DNA of 64,000 nucleotides. Origin: Silvania confinis. Its GTDB lineage: Bacteria; Pseudomonadota; Gammaproteobacteria; Enterobacterales; Enterobacteriaceae. Positions 36,904 to 45,993 of this stretch are shown piece after piece (position 1 is the stretch's first letter; every line of letters begins with the position of its first letter). The position numbers and the translations under genes are program-made. The notes under the pieces were generated by a model. It made no database searches, had not been told where the DNA came from, and was given only the letters and a program-made list of their open reading frames with translations. The stretch is taken from NCBI RefSeq assembly GCF_025564085.1, contig NZ_JAMGZJ010000078.1, forward strand, positions 248,001-312,000, in the 5' to 3' direction.

Positions 36904-37635
36904 TTACTGTGGGAACCACTTATCGCTGATTTTCTGATAGGTGCCGTCAGCTTTAATCGCTTTCAGCGCGCCGTTCAGTTTCTCCAGCAGGGCTTTGTTA
37001 TCCGGACGAACGGCAATGCCCAGACCGGTGCCGAAGTATTGCGGATCGGTCACTTTTTCGGTGGCGGTACCCAGCTGCGGGTTGGTTTTCAGCCACTCGT
37101 TGACCACCGCCGTGTCACCAAACACGCCGTCGATACGGCCATTTTTCAGGTCGATAATCGCGTTCTGGTAGCTATCGTACGCAACGGTTTTCACTTCGGT
37201 ATGCTTATCCTGCAGATACTTCTGGTGCGTGGTGCCGTTTTCCATGCCGATGCGCTTGCCTTTCAGCTGGTCAAAAGAGGTGTACGCCCCTTTTTTGGCG
37301 ATCACCACCGCCGAGTTAGCGTAGTACGGCTCGGTGAAGGAGACCTGCTTGCTACGCTCCGGGGTGATATCCATACCGGAGATCACCGCGTCATATTTCT
37401 TGAATTTCAGCGCCGGGATCAGGCTGTCAAACGCGTGGTTAGTAAAGGTGCAATCGGCCTGCATCTGGGTACAGAGCGCTTTCGCCAGGTCAATATCAAA
37501 ACCGACGATCTGGTTGCTGGCATCCAGCGATTCGAACGGCGGATACGTAGCAGAAACGCCAAAGCTGATTTTATCGGCGGCGGTGGCGCCCGCGGCGAAG
37601 GTTGCCAGTAATGCGGCCAGAACTAACTTTTTCAT
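36904..37635 (-). CDS. artJ: Arginine-binding periplasmic protein ArtJ
   Basis: This is the L-arginine-specific binding protein of the Art ABC importer, 243 residues as in E. coli. A signal peptide (about 1-19, ending ATA) precedes a family 3 binding fold, ISFGVSATYPPFESLD. ATG at 37635 is chosen over an upstream in-frame start because it yields the canonical MKK signal peptide. It has its own promoter with ARG boxes. Confidence 0.96.
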   Translation of the reverse strand: MKKLVLAALLATFAAGATAADKISFGVSATYPPFESLDASNQIVGFDIDLAKALCTQMQADCTFTNHAFDSLIPALKFKKYDAVISGMDITPERSKQVSFTEPYYANSAVVIAKKGAYTSFDQLKGKRIGMENGTTHQKYLQDKHTEVKTVAYDSYQNAIIDLKNGRIDGVFGDTAVVNEWLKTNPQLGTATEKVTDPQYFGTGLGIAVRPDNKALLEKLNGALKAIKADGTYQKISDKWFPQ

Positions 37636-37663
37636 TGTGAAGCTCCCGTCTGTCAATCTTGTC

Positions 37664-37743
37664 ATTATATGCCGTGTCTGCGGCTGGGGGTTACAATGCC
37701 ACTTAATGAATTTGTATGCAATAAAAATGATTAACTATTGTTT
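37664..37743 (-). promoter_or_regulatory. artJ promoter region with tandem ARG boxes
   Basis: On the minus strand a perfect TATAAT (37664-37669) lies upstream of artJ. An ARG box with core TGAATTTGTATGCA (18-bp site 37705-37722) and a weaker second site (37726-37743) are separated by 3 bp, the spacing used by the ArgR hexamer. No good -35 is visible. Confidence 0.65.
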
Positions 37744-37750
37744 ATGGATT

Positions 37751-37783
37751 AAAAAAAAGCGGACAGTCGTTAGACTTGTCCGC
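37751..37783 (-). terminator. Terminator of the artPIQM operon
   Basis: On the minus strand a GCGGACA/TGTCCGC stem is followed by eight T. It lies between artM and the artJ promoter. Confidence 0.85.
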
Positions 37784-37808
37784 CTTTAATGCATTGGTTT
37801 ATGCAGTT

Positions 37809-38477
37809 CTAGTTGCGACGCTCAAACGCCAGCGCTTTGCGCTCAACCACACGCATCAGCAGCGTCAGCAGGCCGTTCACCACCAGGTAAATCAACCCCG
37901 CCGCACCAAACACCATCACGTCGTAGGTACGTCCGTACAGCAGCTGTCCATGACCCATGACTTCCATCAGGGTGATGGTATAGGCCAGCGAGGTACTTTT
38001 GAACACCAGCACCACTTCGTTGGAGTACGACGAGAGCGCGCGCTTGAAGGCGTACGGCAACAGGATCGCCAGGGTGTCTTTCTTGCTCATCCCCAGCGCA
38101 CCGCAGGATTGCCACTGTCCTTCCGGGATAGCGCGGATCGCCCCATAGAACAGTTGGGTAGTATACGCGGCACTGTTCAGCGACAGGGCCAGCAGTGCGC
38201 ACAGCCACGGCTCAGAGAGCAGATGCCACAGCACCGGATATTCCTGCAGTGACGGGAACTGACCCGGGCCGTAATAAATCAGGAAGATCTGCACCAGCAG
38301 CGGCGTGCCGGTAAACAGGGTGATGTAGCCGCGCACGATCCACACCACTACCGGCGTTTTCAACGTCAGCACGACGGTGAAAATCAGCGCCAGCACCAGC
38401 GCCACGAGGATCGAGGCCACCGTCAGCGTCAGGCTGGTGTGCAGCCCTTTCATCAGTTCGGGTAAATACTCCAGCAT
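37809..38477 (-). CDS. artM: Arginine importer permease ArtM
   Basis: This membrane subunit of the arginine ABC importer has 222 residues as in E. coli. Its coupling loop is EGQWQSCGALGMSKKDTLAILLP. Its start overlaps the artQ stop by one base. It works with ArtQ, ArtP and binding proteins ArtI/ArtJ. Confidence 0.96.
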   Translation of the reverse strand: MLEYLPELMKGLHTSLTLTVASILVALVLALIFTVVLTLKTPVVVWIVRGYITLFTGTPLLVQIFLIYYGPGQFPSLQEYPVLWHLLSEPWLCALLALSLNSAAYTTQLFYGAIRAIPEGQWQSCGALGMSKKDTLAILLPYAFKRALSSYSNEVVLVFKSTSLAYTITLMEVMGHGQLLYGRTYDVMVFGAAGLIYLVVNGLLTLLMRVVERKALAFERRN

Positions 38478-39193
38478 CAGCCTGGTCTCCGTTCAAAGCG
38501 CGTTGCACGCAGGTCAATACGCTTGAGGATGTACTGACTGAGCAACGTGATCACCAGGTAGATGGCCGCCGCCACGATGTACCAGGTAAACGGCTCCTGG
38601 GTACGCGTAGCAATGCTTTTGGTCTGCAACATCAGGTCGTTGACGCTGATTAAGCTCACCAGCGCGGTATCTTTCAGCAGCACCAGCCACTGGTTACCCA
38701 GCCCCGGAAGGGCATGACGCCACATCTGCGGCATCACCAGACGGAAGAAAATCGCCGTTTTCGACAGTCCCAGCGCCTGACCCGATTCCCACTGTCCAAT
38801 CGGCACCGCTTTCAGCGCCCCGCGCAGCGTTTGCGACGCGTAGGCGGAATAGAGCAGGGAGAGGGCAATCACGCCGCACAGGAACGGACTGACGTCGAAG
38901 TTTTCGATCTGCATCTGAATCGGGATTTGCACCACGCCCAGATTGAGCGTAAAGCCGTCCGACAGCATCAGCAGCAGCTGTGACGAGCCGAAATAGATAA
39001 ACAGCACCACCAGGATTTCCGGCAGGCCGCGAAGGAGGGTCACCAGTGCAGAGCCGGTCCAGGCGACAGGGCGCCACTTAGCCGACTCCCAGACCGCAAA
39101 GACCATCGCCAGCACCAGGCCGATGATCAGCGCACAAACGGCAAGGCCGACGGTCATCCCGGCGGCGCTTGCTAATGGAAAAAATTCGTTCAT
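38477..39193 (-). CDS. artQ: Arginine importer permease ArtQ
   Basis: This is the partner permease of ArtM, 238 residues as in E. coli. It has five to six predicted helices and the coupling loop [25 protein letters not shown]. It starts 6 bp after artI. Confidence 0.96.
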   Translation of the reverse strand: MNEFFPLASAAGMTVGLAVCALIIGLVLAMVFAVWESAKWRPVAWTGSALVTLLRGLPEILVVLFIYFGSSQLLLMLSDGFTLNLGVVQIPIQMQIENFDVSPFLCGVIALSLLYSAYASQTLRGALKAVPIGQWESGQALGLSKTAIFFRLVMPQMWRHALPGLGNQWLVLLKDTALVSLISVNDLMLQTKSIATRTQEPFTWYIVAAAIYLVITLLSQYILKRIDLRATRFERRPG

Positions 39194-39199
39194 CAGGTC

Positions 39200-39931
39200 T
39201 TACTTCTGAAACCATTTTTTGTAGATGGAATCGTACGTGCCATCTTTCTTCACTTTTTCCAGCGCAGCGTTGAATTTCTGCTGCAGCTCGGTGTTGCCCT
39301 GGCGGACCGCGATACCCAGGCCGGTGCCAAAGTAGTCTTTATCGGTCACTTTGTCGCCGACGGACGCCAGCTTGTCGTTGGCTTTCAGCCACTCGGTCAC
39401 GACCGCGTTGTCGCCAAATACCGCGTCAATACGGCCATTCTGCAGATCCAGACGGGCGTTTTGATAGCTGTCATACGGCACGGTGGTGATTTCCGGGTGC
39501 TTATCCATAATGAATTTCTGGTGAGTGGTGCCGTTCTGCACGCCCACTTTTTTGCCTTTCAGCGCGTCAATCGAGGCGATTTTGCCTTTCTGACCGATGA
39601 ACAGGGCCGAGTTCTCATAGTACGGGGTGCTGAACAGAACCTGCTTTTCACGCTCAGGGGTAATGTCCATCCCGGCCATGACTGCATCAATACGGCGGAA
39701 TTTAAGGCTTGGGATCAGGCTGTCGAAAGACTGATTAGTAAAGGTACAGGTGGCGTCGATCTCTTTGCACAATGCGTTCGCCAGGTCCACGTCGAAGCCG
39801 ACAATCTTGTTGTTGGCGTCGATAGACTCAAATGGAGGATAAGACGCTTCCGTAGCAAAACGAATGGTCTGAGCGGCTGTTGCAGAAAGGCTAATGCTGG
39901 CAAGCAGCGCGGCAATCACTATTTTTTTCAT
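39200..39931 (-). CDS. artI: Periplasmic binding protein ArtI
   Basis: This is a family 3 amino-acid binding protein, 243 residues, with a signal peptide (about 1-19, ending ATA). It is strongly similar to ArtJ in this window (shared YPPFES, DSLIPxLKF, NGTTHQK, GTGLGIAVR), a paralogous pair. The ATG at 39931 is used; the upstream in-frame region is part of the artP-artI gap. Confidence 0.96.
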   Translation of the reverse strand: MKKIVIAALLASISLSATAAQTIRFATEASYPPFESIDANNKIVGFDVDLANALCKEIDATCTFTNQSFDSLIPSLKFRRIDAVMAGMDITPEREKQVLFSTPYYENSALFIGQKGKIASIDALKGKKVGVQNGTTHQKFIMDKHPEITTVPYDSYQNARLDLQNGRIDAVFGDNAVVTEWLKANDKLASVGDKVTDKDYFGTGLGIAVRQGNTELQQKFNAALEKVKKDGTYDSIYKKWFQK

Positions 39932-39950
39932 TGTCGTTCTCTCGATTCGA

Positions 39951-40679
39951 TTAGTGAGACAGATAATTTCTGAACGCGTCGGTCTGCGGCTGAGTAAAGC
40001 AGCTCGCATCGCCTTGCTCGACGATATAACCGTTTTCCATATACACCACGCGGCTGGCGGTTTTACGCGCCACTTCCACTTCGTGGGTCACGATAACCTG
40101 CGTAATCTTCGTTTCAGCCAGCTCACGAATGATGCTGACGATTTGGGCGGTGATTTCTGGATCCAGCGCGGCGGTCGGTTCGTCAAACAGCAGCACGGCA
40201 GGCTCCATCATCAGGGCGCGGGCAATCGCCACACGCTGCTGCTGGCCGCCGGAGAGGTGCAGCGGATAGCGATCGCTGTACGGTTTCAGGCGCAGACGTT
40301 CCAGCAGCTTCTCAGCACGGGCCAGCGCTTTCTCTTTCGACAGACCCAGCACCCGGCACGGGGCTTCAATCAGGTTTTGCTGTACGGTCAGGTGCGGCCA
40401 GAGATTGTACTGTTGGAAGACCATGCCGACGTTCTGACGCAGATCGCGGATCGCTTTTTCAGACGGCGATTTGGCAAAATCAAAGTGATTGCCAGCAATA
40501 TCCAGCGTACCGGAGCGGGGCATTTCAAGCAGATTGAGGACGCGAAGCAGCGAGCTTTTGCCGGCGCCGCTGGGGCCAAGCAGGACCAGCGTTTCGCCCT
40601 CAGGGCAATTTAAGGTGATATCGAACAGCGCCTGGTGTGCGCCGTAGAAGCAGTTAATGCCGTTTAGTTGAATACTCAT
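39951..40679 (-). CDS. artP: Arginine importer ATPase ArtP
   Basis: This is the ATP-binding subunit, 242 residues as in E. coli. Walker A is GPSGAGKSS, the signature [15 protein letters not shown], Walker [15 protein letters not shown] and the H-loop VTHEVEVA. It is first in the artPIQM operon; the 214-bp gap to ybjP holds its promoter. Confidence 0.97.
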   Translation of the reverse strand: MSIQLNGINCFYGAHQALFDITLNCPEGETLVLLGPSGAGKSSLLRVLNLLEMPRSGTLDIAGNHFDFAKSPSEKAIRDLRQNVGMVFQQYNLWPHLTVQQNLIEAPCRVLGLSKEKALARAEKLLERLRLKPYSDRYPLHLSGGQQQRVAIARALMMEPAVLLFDEPTAALDPEITAQIVSIIRELAETKITQVIVTHEVEVARKTASRVVYMENGYIVEQGDASCFTQPQTDAFRNYLSH

Positions 40680-40841
40680 CGGGGCAGTCTTTACTCATCC
40701 AGGCTGTTTATAGCTATTGAGGCCGCAAATAGTACCGTCGGCAGAATAGTTATGCAATATTTCTGCGTTAAAAGTTAAATATAAACCGTGGGAATACCTA
40801 AACATAGCACAAAATAGCGAGCGGGAAGGGCGGTGAGAATA

Positions 40842-40874
40842 AATGTCGGCATTCCTCACGAAATGCCAGACATT
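40842..40874 (-). terminator. Hairpin downstream of ybjP
   Basis: A long stem pairs AATGTC-GGCATT with AATGCC-A-GACATT around an 8-base loop. It lies just after ybjP; T runs are poor on the minus strand, so termination is likely but not certain. Confidence 0.55.
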
Positions 40875-40893
40875 TTGCGGGGTTTTTACCTGC

Positions 40894-41412
40894 TTAACGG
40901 TTCTCTATCGACTGGCGCAGGGTGCCTGCCGGGGCATGAACGCTGCCGCCGAGGTAGCGCACATCGTCAATTGCCCAGCACTGACCCTCACGGATCATCA
41001 GCACTTCATCCTGCCAGCTCTGGCTACCCTGAGTCAGTTTGACGCGCAGCGGGATATTGCGCGCATCGGTATTCGGGATCGTCGAGGCGCTGGCGACTTC
41101 CGCTTTTTGCGGGGCGGTGGTCCGGCTGGAGAACGGATCGTCTTTCAGCAGGTTTTTATGCTGCGGATCGCGGCTGGCATCGGTCAGCAGCTGCGCCAGC
41201 CCGTCGCTCAGATACGGGCGCAGGGCGGTCATGTCATTGCTGCGGTGGCTGATGCGGTAGTCGTAGAACTGTTGAGCCACGGCATCCGGGCCGCCGACAA
41301 TGCAGCTGCCGCTGCGGGTTCCGATATCCTTAAAAGCCGGGGTGACGGGGGTGGTGCAGGCGCTGAGCAGCAGCGCGCACGGCACTAAAAGCGTCAAAGC
41401 AGAATAGCGCAT
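40894..41412 (-). CDS. ybjP: Lipoprotein YbjP
   Basis: This outer-membrane-type lipoprotein of unknown function has 172 residues (E. coli 171). The signal ends at lipobox LLSAC with the lipidated Cys at about residue 19. ATG 41412 gives the canonical signal; the upstream in-frame ATG adds a charged leader and is rejected. Confidence 0.93.
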   Translation of the reverse strand: MRYSALTLLVPCALLLSACTTPVTPAFKDIGTRSGSCIVGGPDAVAQQFYDYRISHRSNDMTALRPYLSDGLAQLLTDASRDPQHKNLLKDDPFSSRTTAPQKAEVASASTIPNTDARNIPLRVKLTQGSQSWQDEVLMIREGQCWAIDDVRYLGGSVHAPAGTLRQSIENR

Positions 41413-41529
41413 GTTGATTTCCTTATTGGGCTGCAATAATTAACTAACCTTTAAATGATAGCGTAACGATCCGATAATGGTTTTGTTCTTATACGCTTAG
41501 CCCCACCACGCACCATTAAGGAGAAGCAG

Positions 41530-41853
41530 ATGCAATTTTCAACCACCCCAACCCTGGAAGGGCAGCCAATCAGCGAATACTGCGGTGTAGTCACCGGAGA
41601 AGCCATTCTCGGCGCCAATATCTTCCGTGACTTTTTTGCCGGTATCCGCGACATCGTCGGCGGCCGCTCCGGTGCCTATGAAAAAGAGCTGCGAAAAGCC
41701 CGAGAGATCGCTTTTAAAGAGCTGGGCGAGCAGGCCAAGGCGCTGGGTGCCGACGCGGTGGTCGGTATCGATATCGATTATGAAACTGTCGGCAAAGACG
41801 CCAGCATGCTGATGGTCAGCGTCAGCGGCACCGCGGTGAAAACGCGCCGATGA
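41530..41853 (+). CDS. ybjQ: YbjQ (UPF0145/DUF74) protein
   Basis: This small cytoplasmic protein of the heavy-metal-binding-like DUF74 family has 107 residues as in E. coli. It forms pentamers in solved homologues; its function is unknown. It has the conserved [26 protein letters not shown]. It overlaps amiD by 4 bp (ATGA). Confidence 0.95.
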   Translation: MQFSTTPTLEGQPISEYCGVVTGEAILGANIFRDFFAGIRDIVGGRSGAYEKELRKAREIAFKELGEQAKALGADAVVGIDIDYETVGKDASMLMVSVSGTAVKTRR

Positions 41854-42680
41854 AGCGTGCGCTTTCGCTAAGCCTGCTGGCGCTGTTGCTGGCAGGCTGC
41901 GCCGCCGAAAAGGGCATTGTCGATAAAGGGGCCTATGAGCTGGACGCCCGGCGCCAGGCACAGGCGGCGTATCCGCGCATCAAAGTGCTGGTGATTCACT
42001 ATACCGCCGACGATTTTGACAGCTCGCTCGCCACCCTGACCGATAAAAACGTCAGTTCACACTATTTGATCCCGGCGATCCCGCCTCTGCACCAGGGCAA
42101 ACCGCGGATCTGGCAGCTGGTGCCGGAGAACGCGCTGGCCTGGCACGCGGGGGTCAGCTTCTGGCGCGGTGCCACGCGCATCAATGACACCTCGATTGGC
42201 ATTGAGCTGGAAAACCGTGGCTGGCAGAACAGCGGCGGTCAGAAACGCTTTGCGCCGTTCGAACCGGCGCAGATTGCGGCGCTGATCCCGCTGGCGAAGG
42301 ACATTATCCAGCGTTACGACATCAAGCCGCAGAACGTGGTCGCCCATGCCGATATCGCCCCACAGCGTAAGGACGATCCGGGGCCGCTGTTTCCGTGGCA
42401 AACGCTGGCGCTGCAGGGGATAGGGGCCTGGCCAGATGCCGCCCGGGTGGCTTTTTATCTGAATGGAAAGCCACCTTCTCAGCCTGCGGATACGCCAACC
42501 CTTCTCGATCTATTATCGCGCTACGGCTACAACGTCCCGGAGAACATATCGTCCGCGCAGCAAAAGCGGGTGATTATGGCCTTTCAGATGCATTTCAGGC
42601 CGCAGCGCTGGGACGGCGTAGCGGATAACGAAACGCAGGCAATCGCTGAAGCATTGCTCGAAAAGTATGGCCAGGGGTGA
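41850..42680 (+). CDS. amiD: N-acetylmuramoyl-L-alanine amidase AmiD
   Basis: This outer-membrane lipoprotein amidase cleaves the MurNAc-L-Ala bond, including anhydro-MurNAc forms. It has 276 residues as in E. coli. The lipobox is LLAGC (C17). Zinc ligands H50, H166 and D176 and catalytic E119 are visible. A C-terminal peptidoglycan-binding helical domain spans about 205-275. A terminator overlaps its stop codon. Confidence 0.96.
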   Translation: MKRALSLSLLALLLAGCAAEKGIVDKGAYELDARRQAQAAYPRIKVLVIHYTADDFDSSLATLTDKNVSSHYLIPAIPPLHQGKPRIWQLVPENALAWHAGVSFWRGATRINDTSIGIELENRGWQNSGGQKRFAPFEPAQIAALIPLAKDIIQRYDIKPQNVVAHADIAPQRKDDPGPLFPWQTLALQGIGAWPDAARVAFYLNGKPPSQPADTPTLLDLLSRYGYNVPENISSAQQKRVIMAFQMHFRPQRWDGVADNETQAIAEALLEKYGQG

Positions 42681-42699
42681 AGCCAATCACCCCGCTTTT
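42674..42699 (+). terminator. Terminator of ybjQ-amiD
   Basis: A GGGGTGA/TCACCCC stem with an AGCCAA loop is followed by GCTTTT; the stop codon of amiD is inside the stem. Confidence 0.8.
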
Positions 42700-42719
42700 C
42701 AACCGCTTGAATTAAAGTG

Positions 42720-42737
42720 CTTAAGATTAATCTTAAG
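42720..42737. promoter_or_regulatory. Perfect 18-bp palindrome before the island regulator
   Basis: CTTAAGATTAATCTTAAG is its own reverse complement. It lies 213 bp before the regulator start in an AT-rich region where the secretion island begins. Operator function is inferred from symmetry only. Confidence 0.45.
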
Positions 42738-42950
42738 TACATCTCCAATGAATCTTTACTTAATTGACTTAAAATTATCTGTATTTAATATGTACACATA
42801 GCTTGCTAAGCATTTAGGAAGGTTAACGCACCGTTTTCAGCTGATTTCCTTAGCGTCTTATCATCATTTAATTTAGTGGTGTCATTTTCACTATGCGGCA
42901 TTTCTGCTGCACTCAAAAATTTAATAATAATCGATAACAGGCATAGACAA

Positions 42951-43574
42951 ATGTTAAGTATTTACGCAAATAAACTGCGACCGCAGCGGGAGCTTGACGC
43001 CATTAATGAGGCGACCCGTCACTGTCCGGAAAAAACATTGAAGAAATGGCAGAAAATTACCACCCATGATTGCGACCATGTTTATTTCATCCTGAATGGC
43101 GTGGTTGAAGTGCGCCGCAATTCCGATGAGTTGTGCATGTTCACCTCGCGAAGTCAGAGCATTTTTGGTTTGGCCGGACTCTTTTACGATACCAGTCACA
43201 TCTACGGCATCGCCCGTACAGATACGCAAGTTCGCATTATCCCGAAAGAGGACTTTCTGCGTATTATCAATGAACAAAGCCTGTGGCCAGAAATCACCAA
43301 AATATTTTCCTGGTACATCTGCATGTTAAACAAACGTGATGACATCCTGATCGCGCGCAGCGCTTACTCCGTAGTGCTTGAATTCTTACTCGAAATCAAT
43401 GAGCTTATCGTCCACCAGAATCGTGATATTAATGTTTATGACTATATTCAGGAATACACCAACCTGGCGCGTAGCACCATTATTAAAATTCTCTCCGACC
43501 TGAAAAAAGGCAAATATATTGTGGTGGAGAAAGGACGGCTAATAAATATCAGTGCCCTGCCAGAACGCTACTGA
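42951..43574 (+). CDS. IprA/YaiV-like winged-helix transcriptional regulator
   Basis: This 207-residue protein has an N-terminal cNMP-binding-like jelly roll (about 30-110, for example HDCDHVYFILNGVVEVRR). A C-terminal helix-turn-helix (about 150-205, YIQEYTNLARSTIIKILSDLKKGKYI) follows. It resembles the IprA/YaiV family rather than true Crp, because the cAMP-binding phosphate cassette is not seen. ATG 42951 is preferred to an upstream GTG at 42876, as it matches family length. It lies at the edge of the gsp island and converges on gspB with a 7-bp overlap, so it may regulate the island. Confidence 0.78.
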   Translation: MLSIYANKLRPQRELDAINEATRHCPEKTLKKWQKITTHDCDHVYFILNGVVEVRRNSDELCMFTSRSQSIFGLAGLFYDTSHIYGIARTDTQVRIIPKEDFLRIINEQSLWPEITKIFSWYICMLNKRDDILIARSAYSVVLEFLLEINELIVHQNRDINVYDYIQEYTNLARSTIIKILSDLKKGKYIVVEKGRLINISALPERY

Positions 43575-44155
43575 GTATCAAATCTAAGGTCTCCATTGGT
43601 CATCGCCCGTGGAGGCTTTTTCACGTCTACAGTCTCATCCACCGGATCGTCCGGCACTTTCCCCTGCGAATAATCCTGCTGCTGTTCCTGTAACGCCTGC
43701 ATAAAGCGCGCTTTTAACGACACGGTTTGTTCGTTACGGGTTTCTGCCTCTGCGCCGGGAAGGGGTTCACCGGAGAGATCGCCATCCGGCGCCTGCTGCC
43801 AGTCAGCATCGTTATCCATAATCGGCCGTTCCGCCAGCGGCGGCAGCGGGTCGGGGTGAACCGGTGCCGCGGGTTTCGGCTGCGGGAACGGTTTAGACAC
43901 ATAGACGTAGTGCATATCAGAAATCTGGGTATCGGGCTTCACTACGTGGGCCGGATCCGGTTTGGGTTCAGGCTGCGGATGGCGAAGATCCCAGTAAATG
44001 TGCGCATACATCCCGGCGATCGCCAGCGCGCACAAACAGACAACGGCTGCCAGCGCGCGGGTCAGGATCCGCTTTAGCGAGGGAAGGCGGTACGAAAACC
44101 AGACCGCCTCGCCGGTCTGATAGCTGCGCTGGGCAGCCAGACAAATCGTGGACAT
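43568..44155 (-). CDS. gspB: Type II secretion accessory protein GspB
   Basis: This inner-membrane protein has 195 residues. It has a cytoplasmic N-terminus, one membrane helix (about 30-52) and a Pro-rich periplasmic region (PQPEPKPDP, KPFPQPKPAAP). The C-terminal half is about the size of other GspB/PulB proteins. With GspA it helps secretin assembly through the peptidoglycan in other systems. Its start overlaps the gspA stop (TAATG). Confidence 0.85.
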   Translation of the reverse strand: MSTICLAAQRSYQTGEAVWFSYRLPSLKRILTRALAAVVCLCALAIAGMYAHIYWDLRHPQPEPKPDPAHVVKPDTQISDMHYVYVSKPFPQPKPAAPVHPDPLPPLAERPIMDNDADWQQAPDGDLSGEPLPGAEAETRNEQTVSLKARFMQALQEQQQDYSQGKVPDDPVDETVDVKKPPRAMTNGDLRFDTQ

Positions 44156-45732
44156 TAGTTATGCTTCCCTTCAGCCTGCGCCTGAGAGGCAGGATCGGCA
44201 ACCGGCGTCAAAATCGCCGGCGTGGTGTTATTGAACCGCATCAGCTGCATCACGGTCTCTTCCCCCGCCATCCCATCGACGGACAGTCGGGCCAGCGTCT
44301 GGAACTGGCGGGTGCGCTTCACCAGCTCCGGGGTCCAGGTTTTGGCATGGGTTTCGGGTTCGTGCAGCGCCTGGCTGAGCTGGGTATCGATCCAGTTCAG
44401 ATCCTGGCTGCTGCTGGCGGCGCTGATGCCATCTTTACCCGTCGGGGTCAGGCGGTGCAGCAGGGTGAAGTGGCCGGTGGCATGGTCGGTAAACCAGCTG
44501 CGTTTAACCTGCCAGGTACGATTGTTCATCAGTAAGTCGAGGGAGTCCGCGCCGACGCGGGCCACCACGGCATAATTAAGATGGTTGCCGGTTTTGAGTT
44601 CGCTCACCCACGGGTAGCCCTCTTTTTCCAGCTCGGGCAGCGTCGCGCTCCCCTGCTGACAGCTCAGGTTGACGCGGCTGGCATTCTGGCACAGCGCCTC
44701 TTCTGCCGAGGCATCGTATCCCCATATGGTATACAGCTGATGCATGGCATCCGGCTGATTCACCACCTCGCGATCAATCGCCGGCTGCAGCGCGACTGCT
44801 GGCGTGTGCATCACCTGTTTCCAGCGGGCGGGCACCGGCGGTGGCACCGGGAGCCTGGTGGTGATGGCGGCAGAAAAATACCAACCGCAGGCGGAAAATA
44901 GCACGCTGGCGAACAGGCCCACCGCCGCCAGGCGCTTGCCGTGGCGTTTGCGCGGCACCACTTCGCCGGCGGCGAGGCGTAAGTGGCGCGGGCCCACCAC
45001 GGGGGCGCGTTCGGTCCATGTCGCCAGCAGCGACAGGTGCGCCAGCGCGTTCAGTTGGCTAATGCACCCGCGGGTCAGGCGGTGCATCCGACGGATGCGG
45101 GCGAGGCTAAACGGGCAAACCTCTGCGCCGTGATCCTGCGTCTGGGTCTGGACATAGCCCAGAGACTCGCGGCAGGTCAGGGCACGCAGGGTATGGCGGG
45201 TATGAACCCGCGACGCCAGCCCGGAGTGCTGCATCAGGCGCGGCTCCTGATCGGGCGTACCGGTCAGCACCAGCGTCAGCGGCAGGGCAAACTCCTGAGC
45301 GCGGGTCAGCAGCATGCCCAGCACTTCCCAGCCGCTGTCCCGCATTGCCTGAACGGCGCTGATGCACAGCACCAGTCCGTGCGTTTTGCAGGAAGGATAA
45401 CTTTCCAGCCAGTGGTGCAGGACGGTATCAACGGCATGCAGGCGCTGTTTCGAATCCTGGGTTGCGGCGCAAAGCTTGTACAGCAGCGCGTTGGCGTTCA
45501 GCTTCGGGAATGCGTTGATGGCCGTCGCCGCAGGCGATGCGGTCTGCAGCGCGGCGGTGAACGCGTTAAGCAACTCTTCGTCATCCGAGAACAGCGCGGC
45601 AATACCGGCCACTTTCGACGTCTGCATCAGCATGCCGTAGACATCCTGATGGTATGCCACGCAAAAGTCGCCTGACGGGCGGATCACGCTCCTGAAAGGC
45701 TGGCGGGTAAATTTAAAATGACTTAAGTACAT
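44155..45732 (-). CDS. gspA: Type II secretion protein GspA (degenerate ATPase domain)
   Basis: This ExeA-type inner-membrane protein has 525 residues: a cytoplasmic AAA-like domain 1-255, a membrane helix at about 268-290, and a periplasmic part ending in a peptidoglycan-binding domain (about 455-505, QTLARLSVDGMAGEETVMQL). In ExeA homologues the P-loop GxxGxGKT lies near residue 45, but here that position reads IAALFSDDEELL. The Walker B slot reads LVLCISAVQAM without acidic residues. ATP hydrolysis is therefore doubtful. It is the first gene of the gspAB operon, divergent from gspC. Confidence 0.88.
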   Translation of the reverse strand: MYLSHFKFTRQPFRSVIRPSGDFCVAYHQDVYGMLMQTSKVAGIAALFSDDEELLNAFTAALQTASPAATAINAFPKLNANALLYKLCAATQDSKQRLHAVDTVLHHWLESYPSCKTHGLVLCISAVQAMRDSGWEVLGMLLTRAQEFALPLTLVLTGTPDQEPRLMQHSGLASRVHTRHTLRALTCRESLGYVQTQTQDHGAEVCPFSLARIRRMHRLTRGCISQLNALAHLSLLATWTERAPVVGPRHLRLAAGEVVPRKRHGKRLAAVGLFASVLFSACGWYFSAAITTRLPVPPPVPARWKQVMHTPAVALQPAIDREVVNQPDAMHQLYTIWGYDASAEEALCQNASRVNLSCQQGSATLPELEKEGYPWVSELKTGNHLNYAVVARVGADSLDLLMNNRTWQVKRSWFTDHATGHFTLLHRLTPTGKDGISAASSSQDLNWIDTQLSQALHEPETHAKTWTPELVKRTRQFQTLARLSVDGMAGEETVMQLMRFNNTTPAILTPVADPASQAQAEGKHN

Positions 45733-45993
45733 AACGCTTCACCGTAGTAATTCATAAACCGACATTCAGCGCCAAAAAATAGGGGAAGCCCCCCGGTGGG
45801 TCAATTTATCCGCAGGAGAAAAATAACCTGAGCTTGTCGGCTAACACTGCTTATTTTCACGGTCAATATTTTTGTTCATTAAAGTTAATGGCAAATCACG
45901 TGGAGGACGCAGAGGGGTCTTATTACTATTTGCCGGTGTTTTGGGGCAGCAACAGGCTGCACATTTCTGCATTTGCAAAAAGGCCAGTCGATA
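45733..45993. promoter_or_regulatory. Divergent control region between gspA and gspC
   Basis: This 261-bp AT-rich region must hold the promoters of both gsp operons. I see an inverted repeat around GGGGAAGCCCCCC (about 45783-45795) but no clear sigma-70 pair. AT-richness fits H-NS silencing, which is known for the E. coli gsp operons. Confidence 0.45.
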
